DNA of 64,000 nucleotides from Mytilus galloprovincialis (GCF_965363235.1 NC_134844.1:19450646-19514645), one strand, 5' to 3'; counted from the first letter of the stretch, positions 13,141 through 25,705 are shown. The notes: generated from the letters alone by a model not told the origin. Made by a program: numbers and translations.

Positions 13141-13584
13141 GCTTTCATTACATTTTATAGGAACTTTATTTAAAAAAAAAGAAAGAAAGAGTTGCAAATC
13201 ATATGTTTCCGTGTTGATGACTAAGATGTTTTTACAATGGTCGTGCTTGTCAGTATCGAAAATATCGAAATAGTATTTCAATATTCAGCTTTTATATAAC
13301 TGTTTGAAACGAAAACGAAATTGTATCTCATGTTTCACCTTTAATGTAGGCGTAGAGTTCTAAATGCAAGATTTTTTTTGTTAGTTGTTATTGGCTTTAA
13401 ATTAGCTGTCAGTAACTTCGAGTACTCTTCGATCTGTTCTTCGTATATTTTGGTTGTTGGGATCGATGAATAAGTACCAATCCGTTTCCACTCCGTGTTT
13501 TCGTTAGATGTACATTTTACTCCTTCGTTGTATCGATTGATGAGATTTTTAAAGGTTGTTCTGAGATTGTTCTGTAAAACAACT

Positions 13585-13925
13585 GTCCCAGGTTAGGGTA
13601 GACTGGGCACGCCTTCGAACTAGTTTAACCCCGCCTCATAATGTACCTGTCCAAAATCGGAAACCTGTTAATCAAGGATTGCCGTTTGCTGTTGCATATT
13701 GTATGTGTTATTTGTTAATTATTTTGTACATAAATGTAGGCTGTTGTTTTTCTCGTTTGAACTGTTTAGGATTTGTCATTTTGGATTCTTTTAAGACTGA
13801 CTATGCGGTATGGGTTTAAATTACTGTTGAAGGCCACAAAGTCACCTGTAGTGTTAATTTATGTGTCATTTTGTCTTTTAAGGAGACTTGTGTCAGTGGC
13901 AAACATACCACGCCTTCTTTTTTAT
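13585..13925 (-). repeat. R4 repeat, minus orientation
   Basis: The minus strand runs from the R4 head near 13920 to the words CAAACGGCAATCC and ATTATGAGGCGGGGTTAAAC, as in the copy at 25317-25705. Confidence 0.65.
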
Positions 13926-14569
13926 ATAAGCTATATATCATTAATCGTACTAAGGATAAAAAAAAAAACAATTGTTATTAACTACGTTTGAAGTTAGTTG
14001 TGGAAAAAGGCTTTACATTTCTAAAATGCCAATTTTATATATACAGGTATGCATGGTGAACTTGTTTGTGGTAATATTCTATTTGTGTACAGAAATTGAG
14101 AATAAAGTTTTTATTTCAGTTTTGTTAAACAGAACTGTACATGAAGGTTAAGATAATGGGCATGTATAAACTTCTGTATTAAACTGTTCCAATTTGTTTT
14201 TTTATTAAATTTATAAAATGTACTCGTTTTGCTATTTATTTTTTTGATTTTTAGAGTTTACGATCATTGAATTAGTTAGAAAGTTTGTGTGTTTTATTTT
14301 GGATTTTTTTTTAATTTATAAAGAGTGACTCTTTAGAGTCTTAATTAATTCCTTCTTAACATATGAATAATCGGTCGTTATTTTTCGTAGTTGTTTCTAT
14401 AACTGCTCACTGATTTAAGATACACAAATTTCGTGTATATACTGTTTATTATCTATGACTTTTCGTGCATATGTAAATAATAATATTCACGTTCTCTTAA
14501 GTAAAGTTATTCTTTGTTTTACTCTTTGTTTTTGTTCCATGTAAGCGGGAGTTTTTGCTAGCAATAATA

Positions 14570-15350
14570 ACAGATTCAACCCACCAATTTTCTTAAAATG
14601 TCAGGTACTAAGTAATGGACGTGGCAGTTGTAATCAAATAGTTCGTTGTCTATGTATGTTGGTGTTTGTTTTTATTGTACTTCAGTAGTCATGTTGTTCC
14701 GTTGTTTTCGTCTTATTCCGTAGCCGATATGTTTCGAAAGGTTTTAGTTTGTAACCAGGATTTGTTTTCTCTCAGTTGAGTAATGACTTTTGAACACCAG
14801 TATACAACTGTTGTCTTCATTTATAATGTATCTTGTCCTGTATTCAGGTTATAGTAGGCAGACATAACAAAACAAAATAATACAAGAAACCTCACACTGA
14901 AATTTTTCCTGCAAAAAATCTCTGATAACTCATGACCCTCGATACTTTTTTTAAACTAAGTTGACATCAGGAATGTAGTTTTGCAAATCATTATGCATAT
15001 ATCGTGCTGTCATGAAAACATTTTATTTTCATACTTAAAAGTTCTTGAGTAACACAAAATCAAAATGTAATTACTATTCACGTCTCGTGGTCGAACTTTA
15101 TTCTGCATATTATTATCAAGATCATAGTTCGACCAATCAAAAACAAATCTGGATAACAAACTAAAACCGAGAGAAAAACATTAAGTTATAAATCGAAAAA
15201 ATGGAATAACAAATGCTCTAAACTACAACAAAAGCAAACGCAAACATACATAGAAACGTACTGTAGATTACAACTGCCACATTCCTGACTTGTTTCACGA
15301 CCTTTCAAGAAAAATATTAGGTTTAACCTGAATTTCATGACTAGCCTAAC
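14570..15350. repeat. Two R8 repeat arms in inverted orientation
   Basis: The plus strand at 14570-14830 carries a repeat arm with GGCAGTTGTAATC and AGTTTGTAACCAGGATTTG. The minus strand at 15100-15350 carries the related GGCAGTTGTAATC and AGTTTGTTATCCAGATTTG. The pair faces inward across about 270 bases. It may be two independent insertions or one foldback. Confidence 0.45.
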
Positions 15351-15639
15351 ATCTTACATGACAAAGTTCAAAATACCGCTAAATGACAACATTAAGTGAC
15401 AGGAATACTGTACAAATAAATGCAAGAACACTCAGGACACAGAAATACATAGATAAATAATATAATAGTACATAGTACATTACAACATGTAACAACAAAT
15501 ACCTCCGATGAATGTACAACATCACACCAAGACACCCAAAACGAAATATAAAGTGCGCGTCGCATGATTGTATTAACGTTTCATTCGTCCATTGTCCGGC
15601 CTGTATTCGTGTTTGCAACAAACATTCTTTAAAACGCAT

Positions 15640-17206
15640 ACGTCCATTTATAATTTAAAAAATGCCACATCTTATGCTACCAAAGGTATAGTTGTAAACA
15701 TATACTCCATCAGGGTTATTAGAAGAAAGACTGAAATTTTGAATTACAAAATCTAGTCACGATCATGGCGAGTCCACTTTCTCCTTCACTTGATTATTAA
15801 CGTGTGACGAGTAATGCATGAATATCAGGTGTTTTTTACCTTGCGACTTATCTGATTTTACTCATCTTTTGTGAATTGAATCCCAATTTTCGTCTCATTT
15901 ACTTTCCAATATGAAGATGCTACATAAGTGTAAATGGACAGTTATCCAACATTGAACGACAAACGACATTGTAAACAATTGATGAACTATACCCTTACCG
16001 TATAGTTATCTATAAGTCTGTTTTACATAAGAACATTTTCGAGATTAACTGTATATTTGTACAATACTATAGCTCTTGGTTCAAAAGATAACTAAAAAGT
16101 AAATTAGCTCCTTGATACCAAATGATTAAATAGGATGTTTTTAGACACACATTAGTAAGGACGAAACAAAACAATCGTTATTGCAGTGCCTAACAAACTT
16201 TTGTGAAGCATCCGAATCTGGCTTCAAAATGATCAAATTGATTTTGTATATGCCACAAACGGCATATCGATCGTATTTTGACTCCTTCCTTTTATTTTAT
16301 TCAAATTGGTATGATTTCAGCTTTGTAAGTCTTGCATTTCGGTTTTTCTATTAAGTCATACAAGCTTTTCACCTTGCGTTGACGTGGTTTTGTAGTGAAT
16401 AAAGGTAACCTAACAAGTACGGCCTTCAACAATGAAAAAGAACCGTGTCGTATAGTAAGCCTTAAAGGGCTCTATAACAAACCGTGGTTCACTTCGAAAG
16501 GGGAACAATTAAATCTGATGTTAATGACTGGTGATGCATGCATAGCAGAAGACGAGAATGGTTTCGCACTTATTGAATTAATGCGATTCTTTCTTTTTTT
16601 CTCTTTGTTGATAATATATATACACATTAAGACAACAATGCTGTCTCATATTTTTTTATGATGTTTCCAATACACAAGTAAATATTTTTTATTTACTCGA
16701 TTAATTAAAATATTAATATAACGAGGATTACAATAAATACTGTAAATATTCACCGGGTTTGGTTTATTAAATATTTGTTCAAAAATTAAACTATACATAA
16801 GTATATGAACGGCTAATAGTAATAGTGCAAAAATCTGACACCAAGACACACAAAATACAAAGAAATTAATGATAAGAGGGAACTCTAACAAAGGCAGGAA
16901 AAAATTAAATATATTTTTAAAGGCTGATCATAACATAGTCAAATTGTAAACGCTTGGGATGATGAAAGGAGAGGGTCTCCTATCATATCCAATTTTTTTT
17001 AATTAATTCAAAAGCTGTAACAATTTTGTAAAAAAATGTTTCGCGAATCTCTTTCCATTTAAATTTTTTTTGTGATATTTAAATTTATGAAGTAAAATAA
17101 CAAAAATTTAAAACTCCAAGTAAACTTCAAAACGGAACGTTCCTTATCATATGGCAAAAGCAAAAGCTTAAAGACATCATACGAATCGTGTATATGAATA
17201 AGAATA
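15640..17206. other. Non-coding sequence
   Basis: One fragment of the R4 phrase ACGGCCTTCAACAATGA occurs near 16421. I see no supported exon, RNA gene or bounded element. Confidence 0.4.
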
Positions 17207-17417
17207 ACCAGATGCTCTGCAGGGCGCAGCTTTATACGACCGCAGAGGTCGAACCCTGAACAGTTGGGCAAGTATAGACACAACATTTAAGCTTGATATA
17301 GCTCTGAATTTGGATTGTGATTAAATAGTTGACAAAACATAGGTTTCTGACACAGAATGAATGTGGTCTAAGAACTTAAACTTAAAAACTTAAAAAATTT
17401 AAATTGGACATTTACCT

Positions 17418-17520
17418 TTTGTTTTTCTGTTTGTCTTTTTCATTTTTAGCCATGGCGTTGTCAGTTTGTTTTAGATTTATGAGTTTGACTGTCCCTTTGG
17501 TATCTTTCGTCCCTCTTTTA
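17418..17520 (+). mobile_element. Retroelement 3' tail inserted in R1 copy 1
   Basis: About 100 bases match the tail at 31968-32251 closely and end at the same point, CTTTCGTCCCTCTTTTA. TTTACCT occurs at the left junction and TTTTACCT at the right junction, which may be a short target duplication or microhomology. This is a severely 5'-truncated retroelement insertion. Confidence 0.8.
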
Positions 17521-17802
17521 CCTATTATGGCCCAATATCCAAAATCTAAATACATGGTTAGATTCAGCATATCATAGAACCCCAAGAATTCAATTTTTGA
17601 TGAAATCAAATAATGTTCAATTTTAGACCCGTTAGATCTCAATGTGGACCAATTTTATAACCGGGCCCAAATATTAAAAATCTAAATAAATGGTTAGATT
17701 CAAGCATATAAAAGAACCCCATATATTCATTTTTTTGTTGAAATCAAACAAAGTTTAATTTTTTACCCTTTGGACCTTAATGTAGACCAATTTGAAAACG
17801 GG

Positions 17803-18089
17803 ACAATACTGTGCAATTGACTATTTCTTGCTACTGCGCAAACCTGTCCAATTGAAAATTTCTTGCTATTGCGCAATATTATGCAATTAGATATTTCTTG
17901 TTATTGGGCAATACTGTGCAATTGAAGATTTCTTGATAATGCACAATACTGTGCAATTGAAGATTTCTGCTATTGCACAATACTGTGAAATTGAAAATTT
18001 CTTCCTATTGCACAATACTGTGCAATTGAAGATTTCTTGCTATTACGGAATACTGTGCAATTGAAAATTTCTTGCTATTGCACAATACT
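17803..18089 (+). repeat. 35-bp hairpin minisatellite, about eight units
   Basis: The unit reads CAATACTGTGCAATTGAAGA followed by TTTCTTGCTATTGCA. Where one unit meets the next, TTGCACAATACTGTGCAA forms a 7-bp stem with a 4-base loop, so the array is a row of potential hairpins. Units differ by a few substitutions. The array occurs at the corresponding place in R1 copy 2. Confidence 0.85.
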
Positions 18090-19052
18090 TAATATAATAA
18101 TTTTAGACCCCCGATTTGGAACAACTTGAAAACTGGGCCCATAATCAAAAATCTAAGTTCATGTTTAGATTCAGCATATCAAAGAACCCCAAGAATTCAA
18201 CTTATGTTAAAATCAAGCTAAGTTTAATTTTGACCCCTTTGGACCTTAATGTAGACCAATTTGAAAACAGGACCAAAAATTAAGAATCTGAATACACGGT
18301 TAGATTTAGCATATCAAAGAACCCCAATAATATTTTTTTGATATAATCAAACAAAGTTAAATTTTGGACCCTTTTGCCCCTAATTCGTTCGGACCAAAAC
18401 TCCCAAAATCAATCCCAACCTTCTGTTTGTGGTCATAAACCTTGTGTTAAAATTTCATAGATTTCTATTAAATTATACTTAAGTTATGGTGCGAAAACCA
18501 AGAAAAATACTTATTTGGCACCTATTTTGGGCCCCTAATTCCTAAACTGTTCGGACTAAAACTTCCAAAATCAATCCCAACCTTCCCTTTGTGGTTATAT
18601 ACCTTATGTTAAAATTTAATAGATTTCTGTTCACTTATACTAAAGTTATTGTGCAAAAACTAAGAAAAATGCTTATTTGGGCTCTTTTTGACCCCTACTT
18701 CCTAAACTGTTGGAACCAAAACACCCAAAATCAATCCCAACCTTCCTTTTATGGTCATAAACCTTGTGTTTAAATTTCATAGATTTCTATATACTTTTAC
18801 TAAAGTTACAGTGCGAAAACCAAATGTCTTCGGACGACGACGACGACGACGCCAACGTGATACCAATATACGACCAAAAAATTTTCGCGGTCGTATAAAA
18901 ATAAGAATATTTATTGAATTCAATTAAAGGACCCGTTTCCAAGAATATATATATATATATAAAATGGCTGAATAATAGGTAAAGATTAATCTTACGGGGC
19001 GATGGATCATATAATTATGATACAGTGCAATACAAAATATAATATATAACCA

Positions 19053-19380
19053 GTCTAAAAGGATACAACATCACCATAAAAAAACAATGAAATGAACAAC
19101 TGTTAAATATTTCAGATAACAGATATCCCTCATCAGTATGAGCAAGATGAAAAATGAATCAGATCAATCTATTCTGATTATTAAACTATAGCAATCTTGA
19201 ATTCTATACAACAACAAAAGTTAAACAGTATCACTCGAACATCATATACAGAGTCGCTAGTACAATTTTAAAATTTAAAAATTTCCAAAAAAACGACTGA
19301 TGAAGGATATCTGTTATCCGAAATATTTAACAGTTGTTCATTTTATTGTTTTTTTATGGTGATGTTGTATCCTTTATGAC
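19053..19380. repeat. Inverted repeat with hammerhead-like cores in both arms
   Basis: The left arm (19053-19138) and right arm (19297-19380) are near-complements about 85 bases long around a roughly 160-base spacer. Reading outward on each strand, each arm contains CTGATGA, a stem (GGATA with TATCC on the plus strand) and GAAA in hammerhead order. The expected closing helix and cleavage triplet are not obvious, so activity is doubtful. It may be the terminal part of a Penelope-like element. Confidence 0.6.
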
Positions 19381-19483
19381 TTTTCATATAATATATACAT
19401 ATATAAAGTCTCTAAATGATTGTATAATAAAAACTATAACTCAAATTCCCATACTTTTATAAAACAAGAATGTTTTCTAGTAC

Positions 19484-19690
19484 ACGGATGCCCTATCTGC
19501 ACTATCATTTTCTATGATCAGTGGACCGTGAAAATGGGGGGAAATCTCTAATTTGGCATTCGAAGTAGGTAGATCATATTATCGGGAACATGTGTGCTAA
19601 GTTTCAAGTGGATTGGACTTCAACTTCATCAAAAACTACCTCGACCAAAACTTTAACTTGAAGCTGGACAGACGGACGGACAAACGGATG
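19484..19690 (+). repeat. Dispersed repeat R6
   Basis: Shared landmarks are CACTATCATTTTCTATG, TCTAATTTGGCATT and GATTGGACTTCAAC, ending in an ACGGACGGACAAACGGA-type run. A second copy is at 55540-55740 on the same strand. Confidence 0.7.
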
Positions 19691-19824
19691 CACAGACCAG
19701 AAAACATAATGCCCATAAATAGGGCATAAAGAGAAAAAACGCGGCAAATGAAATCAATGTAGTTATTATAACGTAATATATCCAAGCGATGTAATTGTTT
19801 TTTCAATGTTGTAATGTATTCCAA

Positions 19825-19870
19825 TGAAGAAGGCCGTAATGGCCGAAACGTAAGGAAATTTATGTTATAG
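19825..19870 (+). repeat. Retroelement-type GGCCGAAACG motif
   Basis: The motif GAAGAAGGCCGTAATGGCCG followed by AAACGT forms a GGCC/GGCC stem before GAAAC. It resembles a hammerhead stem II and core with the first core base changed. Sequences of this shape are common near Penelope-type and other retroelements. Nothing else of an element could be defined around it. Confidence 0.35.
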
Positions 19871-20844
19871 TTTTTATAACATTGATTATACAGTAATTTT
19901 AAAGCTTTATTACATAAATTATAAATGATTAAATAACTCTACACCATCCTAGAAGGTGTCTCAAAATAAATAGAATAGAATATTTTGTCTCTCTAATACA
20001 TTTTTTTAAACCTACATCACTACTATGTTAATTTAATTTTTGGAATGCAAATTTTCTCTGAGTTCAAAACAGTTACTTATACATCTTGACACTGACATAT
20101 TTACATTTTCAGACTCGCATGACATCAACCAAATAAATTGTTCATACTTTGAAATATAAGGGATTTTTTTTTACATTGAATGCTTATGTATATGAATATG
20201 CAGCATATTTAACAGTGATAGCATACATGAAAAAAGTCTATCTATCAAATTAGATGTATTCAAAACTGTTTGAACTGATTAAAAATCTTACAACAAACTT
20301 AAGTGTCATGAATACAGATTTGAAACTAAAATTATCAACACTTCACTATTTTCGTATTGTCTTAGAGAAAATCAAATACATCACGTTGCTTCGTATGAAA
20401 ATCGACTTTTTGGTGTAAGCAAGTATTATCGGTAATAATTTTAAATAAATGCAAATAATAAATGTTGAAATAAAAAAGTATAATCGGTAATATATAAATG
20501 TTTGAAGATTGCACGTTATTTTTGTAAATTATATAACAAGATGAATTCATCACAAAAAAATAAACATTATAATATCAATTGTAAATATCGAATCTGACTA
20601 AATGATTCAATATTTAATATCACACATCTTTTACCAAACAAATCACAGATATTTTACATACTTCGTAATTATTGACAAAGTAATAAGTTTAAATATTAAA
20701 TAGATCTAAATAACAGATGACCAGTATTAAAAATATTCTGAAGTACCGGTATTTTCCATTAACATTCATTATAAAACATTGATATTAAACAAACACTAGG
20801 CACAAGATACTGTTCTAGTATCAGTCCCGAATATATATATATAT

Positions 20845-21591
20845 GTTCCAGACCGTATGAGTATTTGGACCCTGCGCGTACGGTCTGGACCTTATGCGTA
20901 CGTTTTCAAAATACTCATACGGTCGGACCGTACGCGTACAGTCTGACTAATATTAAGACGTTGGTGAAGTTTGTTAAATACAAATGATCAACATAACGTA
21001 ACTCTCAAATTGTTATAAAAAAGTGCAATTGTAATTGAAATAAAAACTTTATATTTTAACTATTTAACAGATTCACGCTATTTAAATCTGTTAATCTCTT
21101 GTATAAAGTATGTCGATCAGTAATAGTTAACATGAATTGAATAAGATCACTGAAATTGAAGATATCGGAAGTAAACATAATGTGAGAGAACAACTGCTTT
21201 CGAATATTTAGCAACTTTACCAAAAAATGTAAATGCAAAGGAAAATGCATAAACTGCAAACATTTAAATGTAAAAAATATTACGTTACTTGTGGAAGCAA
21301 GCGTCACCTTGAATGAGAGTCCCAAAATATATAGGATTCAGATATACAATTAAAAAACTATTTAATTTCAGTTGTTCGTTTGTTCATTTCATCCATCTAA
21401 TTGTAATAATAACATTTTGTAAAACTAAAAAAAAAAGATTGTGAATAACGTTTGTTTAAATTTAACCCATATGATGACATGTATGGTTAGCTCGTACTGG
21501 ACCATACGCATATACTCATACGGTCCGACCGTACGCGTATGGTCGGACCGTACCGGTATAAGTATATGGTCATACTCATATGGTCTGGAAC
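20845..21591. mobile_element. DNA element with CGTACG-rich palindromic ends
   Basis: GTTCCAGACCGTATGAGTAT at the left is mirrored by ATACTCATATGGTCTGGAAC at the right, each flanked by an AT dinucleotide run. About 90 bases inside each end are packed with short palindromic words such as CCGTACGCGTA. The interior is AT-rich with no recognisable product. The likely target is a TA repeat, so no duplication can be read. The superfamily is unknown. Confidence 0.65.
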
Positions 21592-22804
21592 ATATATATC
21601 ATTAAAAAACACGAAAAAACAATTGTTGAAAGTAATAAAGTATTTTAACACTTTATAAAGTGTATGCGTGAGAGAAAAAAATCTTACGAATACCTTTCCG
21701 AAAAAATACGACATAAGTATTCCTTTTTCATTAAATGGTTATCAGTCTCCCCCTAAGAATGTGTAGGAAATTTAAACACCTTTTCTAGTGCTTTATCAAA
21801 CTGATGTCCTAATTAGCAAATAACATATCCAAATATTGAAGAAGGTTATCCAAAAACATTTTCAAAGAAATGCAAATGATAAATGTTGAAAAAAATATAT
21901 TCTACCTAGTCTTCCTGAAATAAGGTATAGATTACTGAATTTCATTACCACTACTTGTGTTTCCAACTAAATAAATTTAGCGAGTGCAATCTTGAATATA
22001 AAAATAATTCAGAAAATAAAATAAAAGTAAATCAAGAACAACCCCAAATAGTGTTTATCATATTTTTACTAATAGTTAGCTAATATAGGATCTTTCGAGT
22101 AAAAATATAGATACTTTTGGATTTCAAAAAGTATAAATCAAAACTCAAATTTCTACCAGCATATGTAGAAATTGGATTTTTACTTTAGACTAGGTGGATT
22201 CTGGATCATAGTGAATTTCAATTTGAACTGTAACATAGGCAACCAGATGCTCCGCAGGGCGCAGCTTTATACGACCACAGAAGTTGAACCCTGAACGGTT
22301 AGGGCAAGTATGGACACAACATTCAAGCTGGATACAGCTCTAAATTTGGATTGTGATTAAATAGTTGACACAGCATAGGTTTCTGACACAGAATGAAGGT
22401 GGTCTAATGAACTTAAAAATTTTTTTTTGCCTTTGAGCAATTCACTATGCTGTTGAATATTAATCCTCTCAAAAAAATGTTTGAAGACATTTTCTTTTTA
22501 TTTATGAAATCTGAAATGAGAAAAATTTAACCCCCCCCCCCATTTTTTTTTTCACATCCCCCTTTCCCTTTTTCCAAAACTGATCTCAATTCAAATTTCT
22601 AATGGAGTTTGCAACAATAACTACTCATTTAAATACATCATAAAATATTAAAATGTAACAAAAGGTGCTTGTTATCACTGAATGGTAAAGATTGTTTTAA
22701 TTTATCAGTTGGTACTAAAAGTGAATATACATTGTATATTGTATAAAACAATGATTTAAGTTGACTCAACTACTATTCTGGACAAAGAAAGATAACTCCA
22801 ATCA

Positions 22805-23043
22805 CTTGAAAATTTCTTGCTATTGCACAATATTGTGCAATTAGATATTTCTGGCTATTGCACAATACTGTGCAATTACTAAATATTTGCTATTGCACAA
22901 TACTGTGCAATTGAAGATTTCTTGCTCTTGCGCAATACTGAGCAATTAAAATTTCTTGCTATTGCACAATACTGTGCAATTGAAGATTTCTTGCTATTGC
23001 TGAATACTGTTCAATTGAAAATTTCTTGCTATTGCACAATACT
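22805..23043 (+). repeat. 35-bp hairpin minisatellite in R1 copy 2
   Basis: Six to seven units of the same 35-base motif as at 17803-18089, again with TTGCACAATACTGTGCAA hairpins at unit junctions. The unit number and internal variants differ between the two element copies. Confidence 0.85.
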
Positions 23044-23119
23044 TAATATAATAATTTTGGATCCTGATTTGAACCAACTTGAAAACTGGGCCCATAAACA
23101 AAAATCTAAGTACATGTAT

Positions 23120-23145
23120 CTTTGGTATCTTTCGTCCCTCTTTTA
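23120..23145 (+). mobile_element. 26-bp retroelement 3' tail insertion
   Basis: The sequence CTTTGGTATCTTTCGTCCCT followed by CTTTTA interrupts an R1 paragraph that reads straight through in the other copies. It is identical to the last 26 bases of the retroelement tail at 32251. It is the shortest copy in the series and fixes the 3' terminus of that retroelement. Confidence 0.75.
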
Positions 23146-24337
23146 GATTCAGCATATCAAAAAAGCCCAAGAATTCAATTTTTGTTAAAATCAAATTTAG
23201 TTTAATTTTGGACCCTTTGGACTTTAATGTAGACCAATTTGAAAACAGGACCCAAAATTAAGAATCTACATACACAGTTAGATTTGGCATATCAAAGAAC
23301 CCCAATTATTCAATTTTTGATGAAATCAAACAAAGTTTAATTTTGGACCCCGATTTGGACCAACTTGAAAACTGGGCCCATAATCAAAAATCTAAGTACA
23401 TTTTTAGATTTAACATATTAAAGAACCCCAAGGATTCAATTTTTGTTAAAATCAAACTAAGTTTAATTTTGGACCCTTTGGACCTTCATGTAGACCAATT
23501 TGAAAACGGAACCAAAAATTAAGAATCTACTTACACAATTAGATTTAGCATATCAAAGAACCCCAATTATTCAATTTTTGATGAAATCAAACAAAGTTCA
23601 ATTTTGGACCCTTTTGGCCCCTTATTCCTAAACTGTTGGGACCAAAACTCCCAAAATCAAACCCAACCTTCCTTTTATGGTCATAAACCTTGTGTTTAAA
23701 TTTCATATATTTCTATTTACTTATACTTAAGTTATGGTGCGAAAACCAAGAATAATGCTTATTTTGGCCCCTTTTTGGCCCCTAACTCCTAAACTGTTAG
23801 GACTTCAACTCCCAAAATCAATCCCAACCTTCCTTTTGTGGTCATAAACCTAATGTTTAAATTTCACTGATTTCTATTTACTTATACTAAAGTAATTGTG
23901 CGAAAACCAAGAATAATGTTTATTTGGGCCCTTTTTTGGCCCCTAATTCCTAAAATGTTTAAACCAAAACTCCCAAAATCAATCCCAACCTTCCTTTTTT
24001 GGTCATAAACCTTGTGTCAAAATTTCATAGATTTCTATTCACTTAAACTTAAGTTATAGTGCGAAAACCAAGAAAATGCTTATTTGGGCCCTTTTTGGCC
24101 CCTAGTTCCTAAAATGTTGGGACCAAAACTCCCAAAATCAATCCCAACCTTCCTTTTGTGGTCATAAACCTTGTGTCAAAATTTCATTGATTTCTGTTCA
24201 ATTTTACTAAAGTTAGAGTGCGAAAACTAAAAGTATTCGGACGACGACGCAAGACGACGACGACGACGACGCAGACGACGACGCCAACGTGATAGCAATA
24301 TACGACGAAAAATTAAAATTTTTGCGGTCGTATAAAA

Positions 24338-25316
24338 ATATATCTCAATGTAATAAATCAGAACTAAGGAATAAAAATGTTGGTAATATATTAAATACAG
24401 AAATGAAACAAATCATATATTTATACATTCCCAAAATGTAGTTTGTATTGTGCTTTAAAAAAATACAAAATCAAAAGTGTATAGGGCATTATATTAATGT
24501 TCTTCAAGTTTGTGTTAAGATGGCATATGACAACACGTGACCTGAAAAAAAACTTATAAAACAAACAAAATGATAAACATCTTTCACATTAATTTCAAAG
24601 AAGGACTTAATTTGAACGTTCAATTCTGTATTCAAGCTTGTAATACTTTCTACATTGAACTCCAACAGCAAAAAATGACGAACAAGCAAAAAAAATAGCA
24701 ATACACATCACATAATTGACAAAGTACAGGCAATGCACAAACTTGTCGGGATTAAACCAGTTTAACGTGCGGTTAAACATCCACAAAATAAGAAGAAATG
24801 CACTTTAAAGATACGAAAAGGTTGAACTATAGAGGAAAAAAGACGGCATATAATTTGGGTAGCACTAGGTAAAAGTGGGTTCGGAAAAATAGATAAGTTA
24901 GCTAAAGAAGCCACAGCTGCTGATTTAATGATATTGCCCAATAAAACAATTATAATATAACACTCCTAGCACGTTTCGTGAAACCTAAGCCTATACTGTT
25001 AATATGTTATAGAAAATGTAACTCATATCTCCGGAGCCGTTTGTAAGGAGAAAATATCGGTAAACTTGAATGCATATCGACAACTTTAGTTTCTCTAATT
25101 TAAAGCAACAGTTTTAGTATCTTTTATTCATGTGTTGTATTTCACAATGACGAACATGGGTTGTGTATCGTATAACCATCGTTAATAAACATCGAGGTGT
25201 TCTTCTTAAATACAGATGCAGAATCTGGATTAATTTACCTCAATCAAAAACGTGTTATGCCAAAAGGTTTTGAGTATCATGTATGAAAACAAACAGTATA
25301 AATAGACTTATTGTTA
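24338..25316. other. Non-coding sequence
   Basis: AT-rich sequence with no recognised repeat, RNA gene or supported exon. Confidence 0.4.
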
Positions 25317-25705
25317 AGAAAATTAGTTGCTGATGAGACAACTACATGTATCATCAAAGACCAACAGACAAGGATTTAGACATGCAGCCTTTAATAAAGA
25401 ATAAAACGTAATACAGCAACCTATAAAAGACGCCAGGATAACAAAATATGAATCTATTCAAAAGAGAACACCAACAGCCTGATTTATTCTAAAAACAATA
25501 AACACGAAACATTAAGGTTAACGACAAAACGACATCCACTTGATTAAGGTTCCTGGCTTGGGACAGGCACATATAAGATGTGGCGGGGTTAAACATGTGT
25601 ATCAACACGTAAGCCCTCCCCCTTAACTGGAACAGCGGTGTAACAGTACGAAAATAGAACAAACTGTGGAAATGAAATGAGATTAGTCTAGACCAAACAG
25701 ATCGG
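25317..25705 (+). repeat. R4 repeat, fairly complete 3' part
   Basis: Landmarks in order are TTGCTGATGAGACAACTA, AAAGACCAACAGACAAG, GGCTTGGGACAGGCACATA, GATGTGGCGGGGTTAAACAT and GGTGTAACAGTACGAAA. This gives the family order used to orient other copies. Confidence 0.7.

Larger units (their letters stand above)
17207..18900 (+). mobile_element. R1 family element with TTTATACGACCGC inverted ends, copy 1
   Basis: The left end carries CTTTATACGACCGCAGAGG and the right end carries GCGGTCGTATAAA, the exact complement of TTTATACGACCGC. Just inside the right end are a short hairpin (ATACGACC with GGTCGTAT) and a run of GAC triplets before ACGCCAACGTGAT. Internal paragraphs repeat the phrases TTTTGGACCC and CCCAAAATCAATCCCAACCT several times. 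There is no long open frame, so the copy is non-autonomous. It contains a nested retroelement tail (17418-17520) and a 35-bp minisatellite. The superfamily is not known to me. Confidence 0.75.
22241..24337 (+). mobile_element. R1 family element, copy 2
   Basis: The start TTTATACGACCAC (22266) and end GCGGTCGTATAAA (24336) define the same family as copy 1. The order of internal blocks is the same: start paragraph, C-rich line, 35-bp minisatellite, several CCCAAAATCAATCCCAACCT paragraphs, then a GAC run with ACGCCAACGTGAT. It is longer than copy 1 because it has more of the internal paragraphs. It holds a tiny nested retroelement tail at 23120-23145. Confidence 0.75.

Noticed and set aside
17803-18089. 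CRISPR-like array
   Set aside because: Units are contiguous 35-mers with no unique spacers, inside a eukaryotic transposon.
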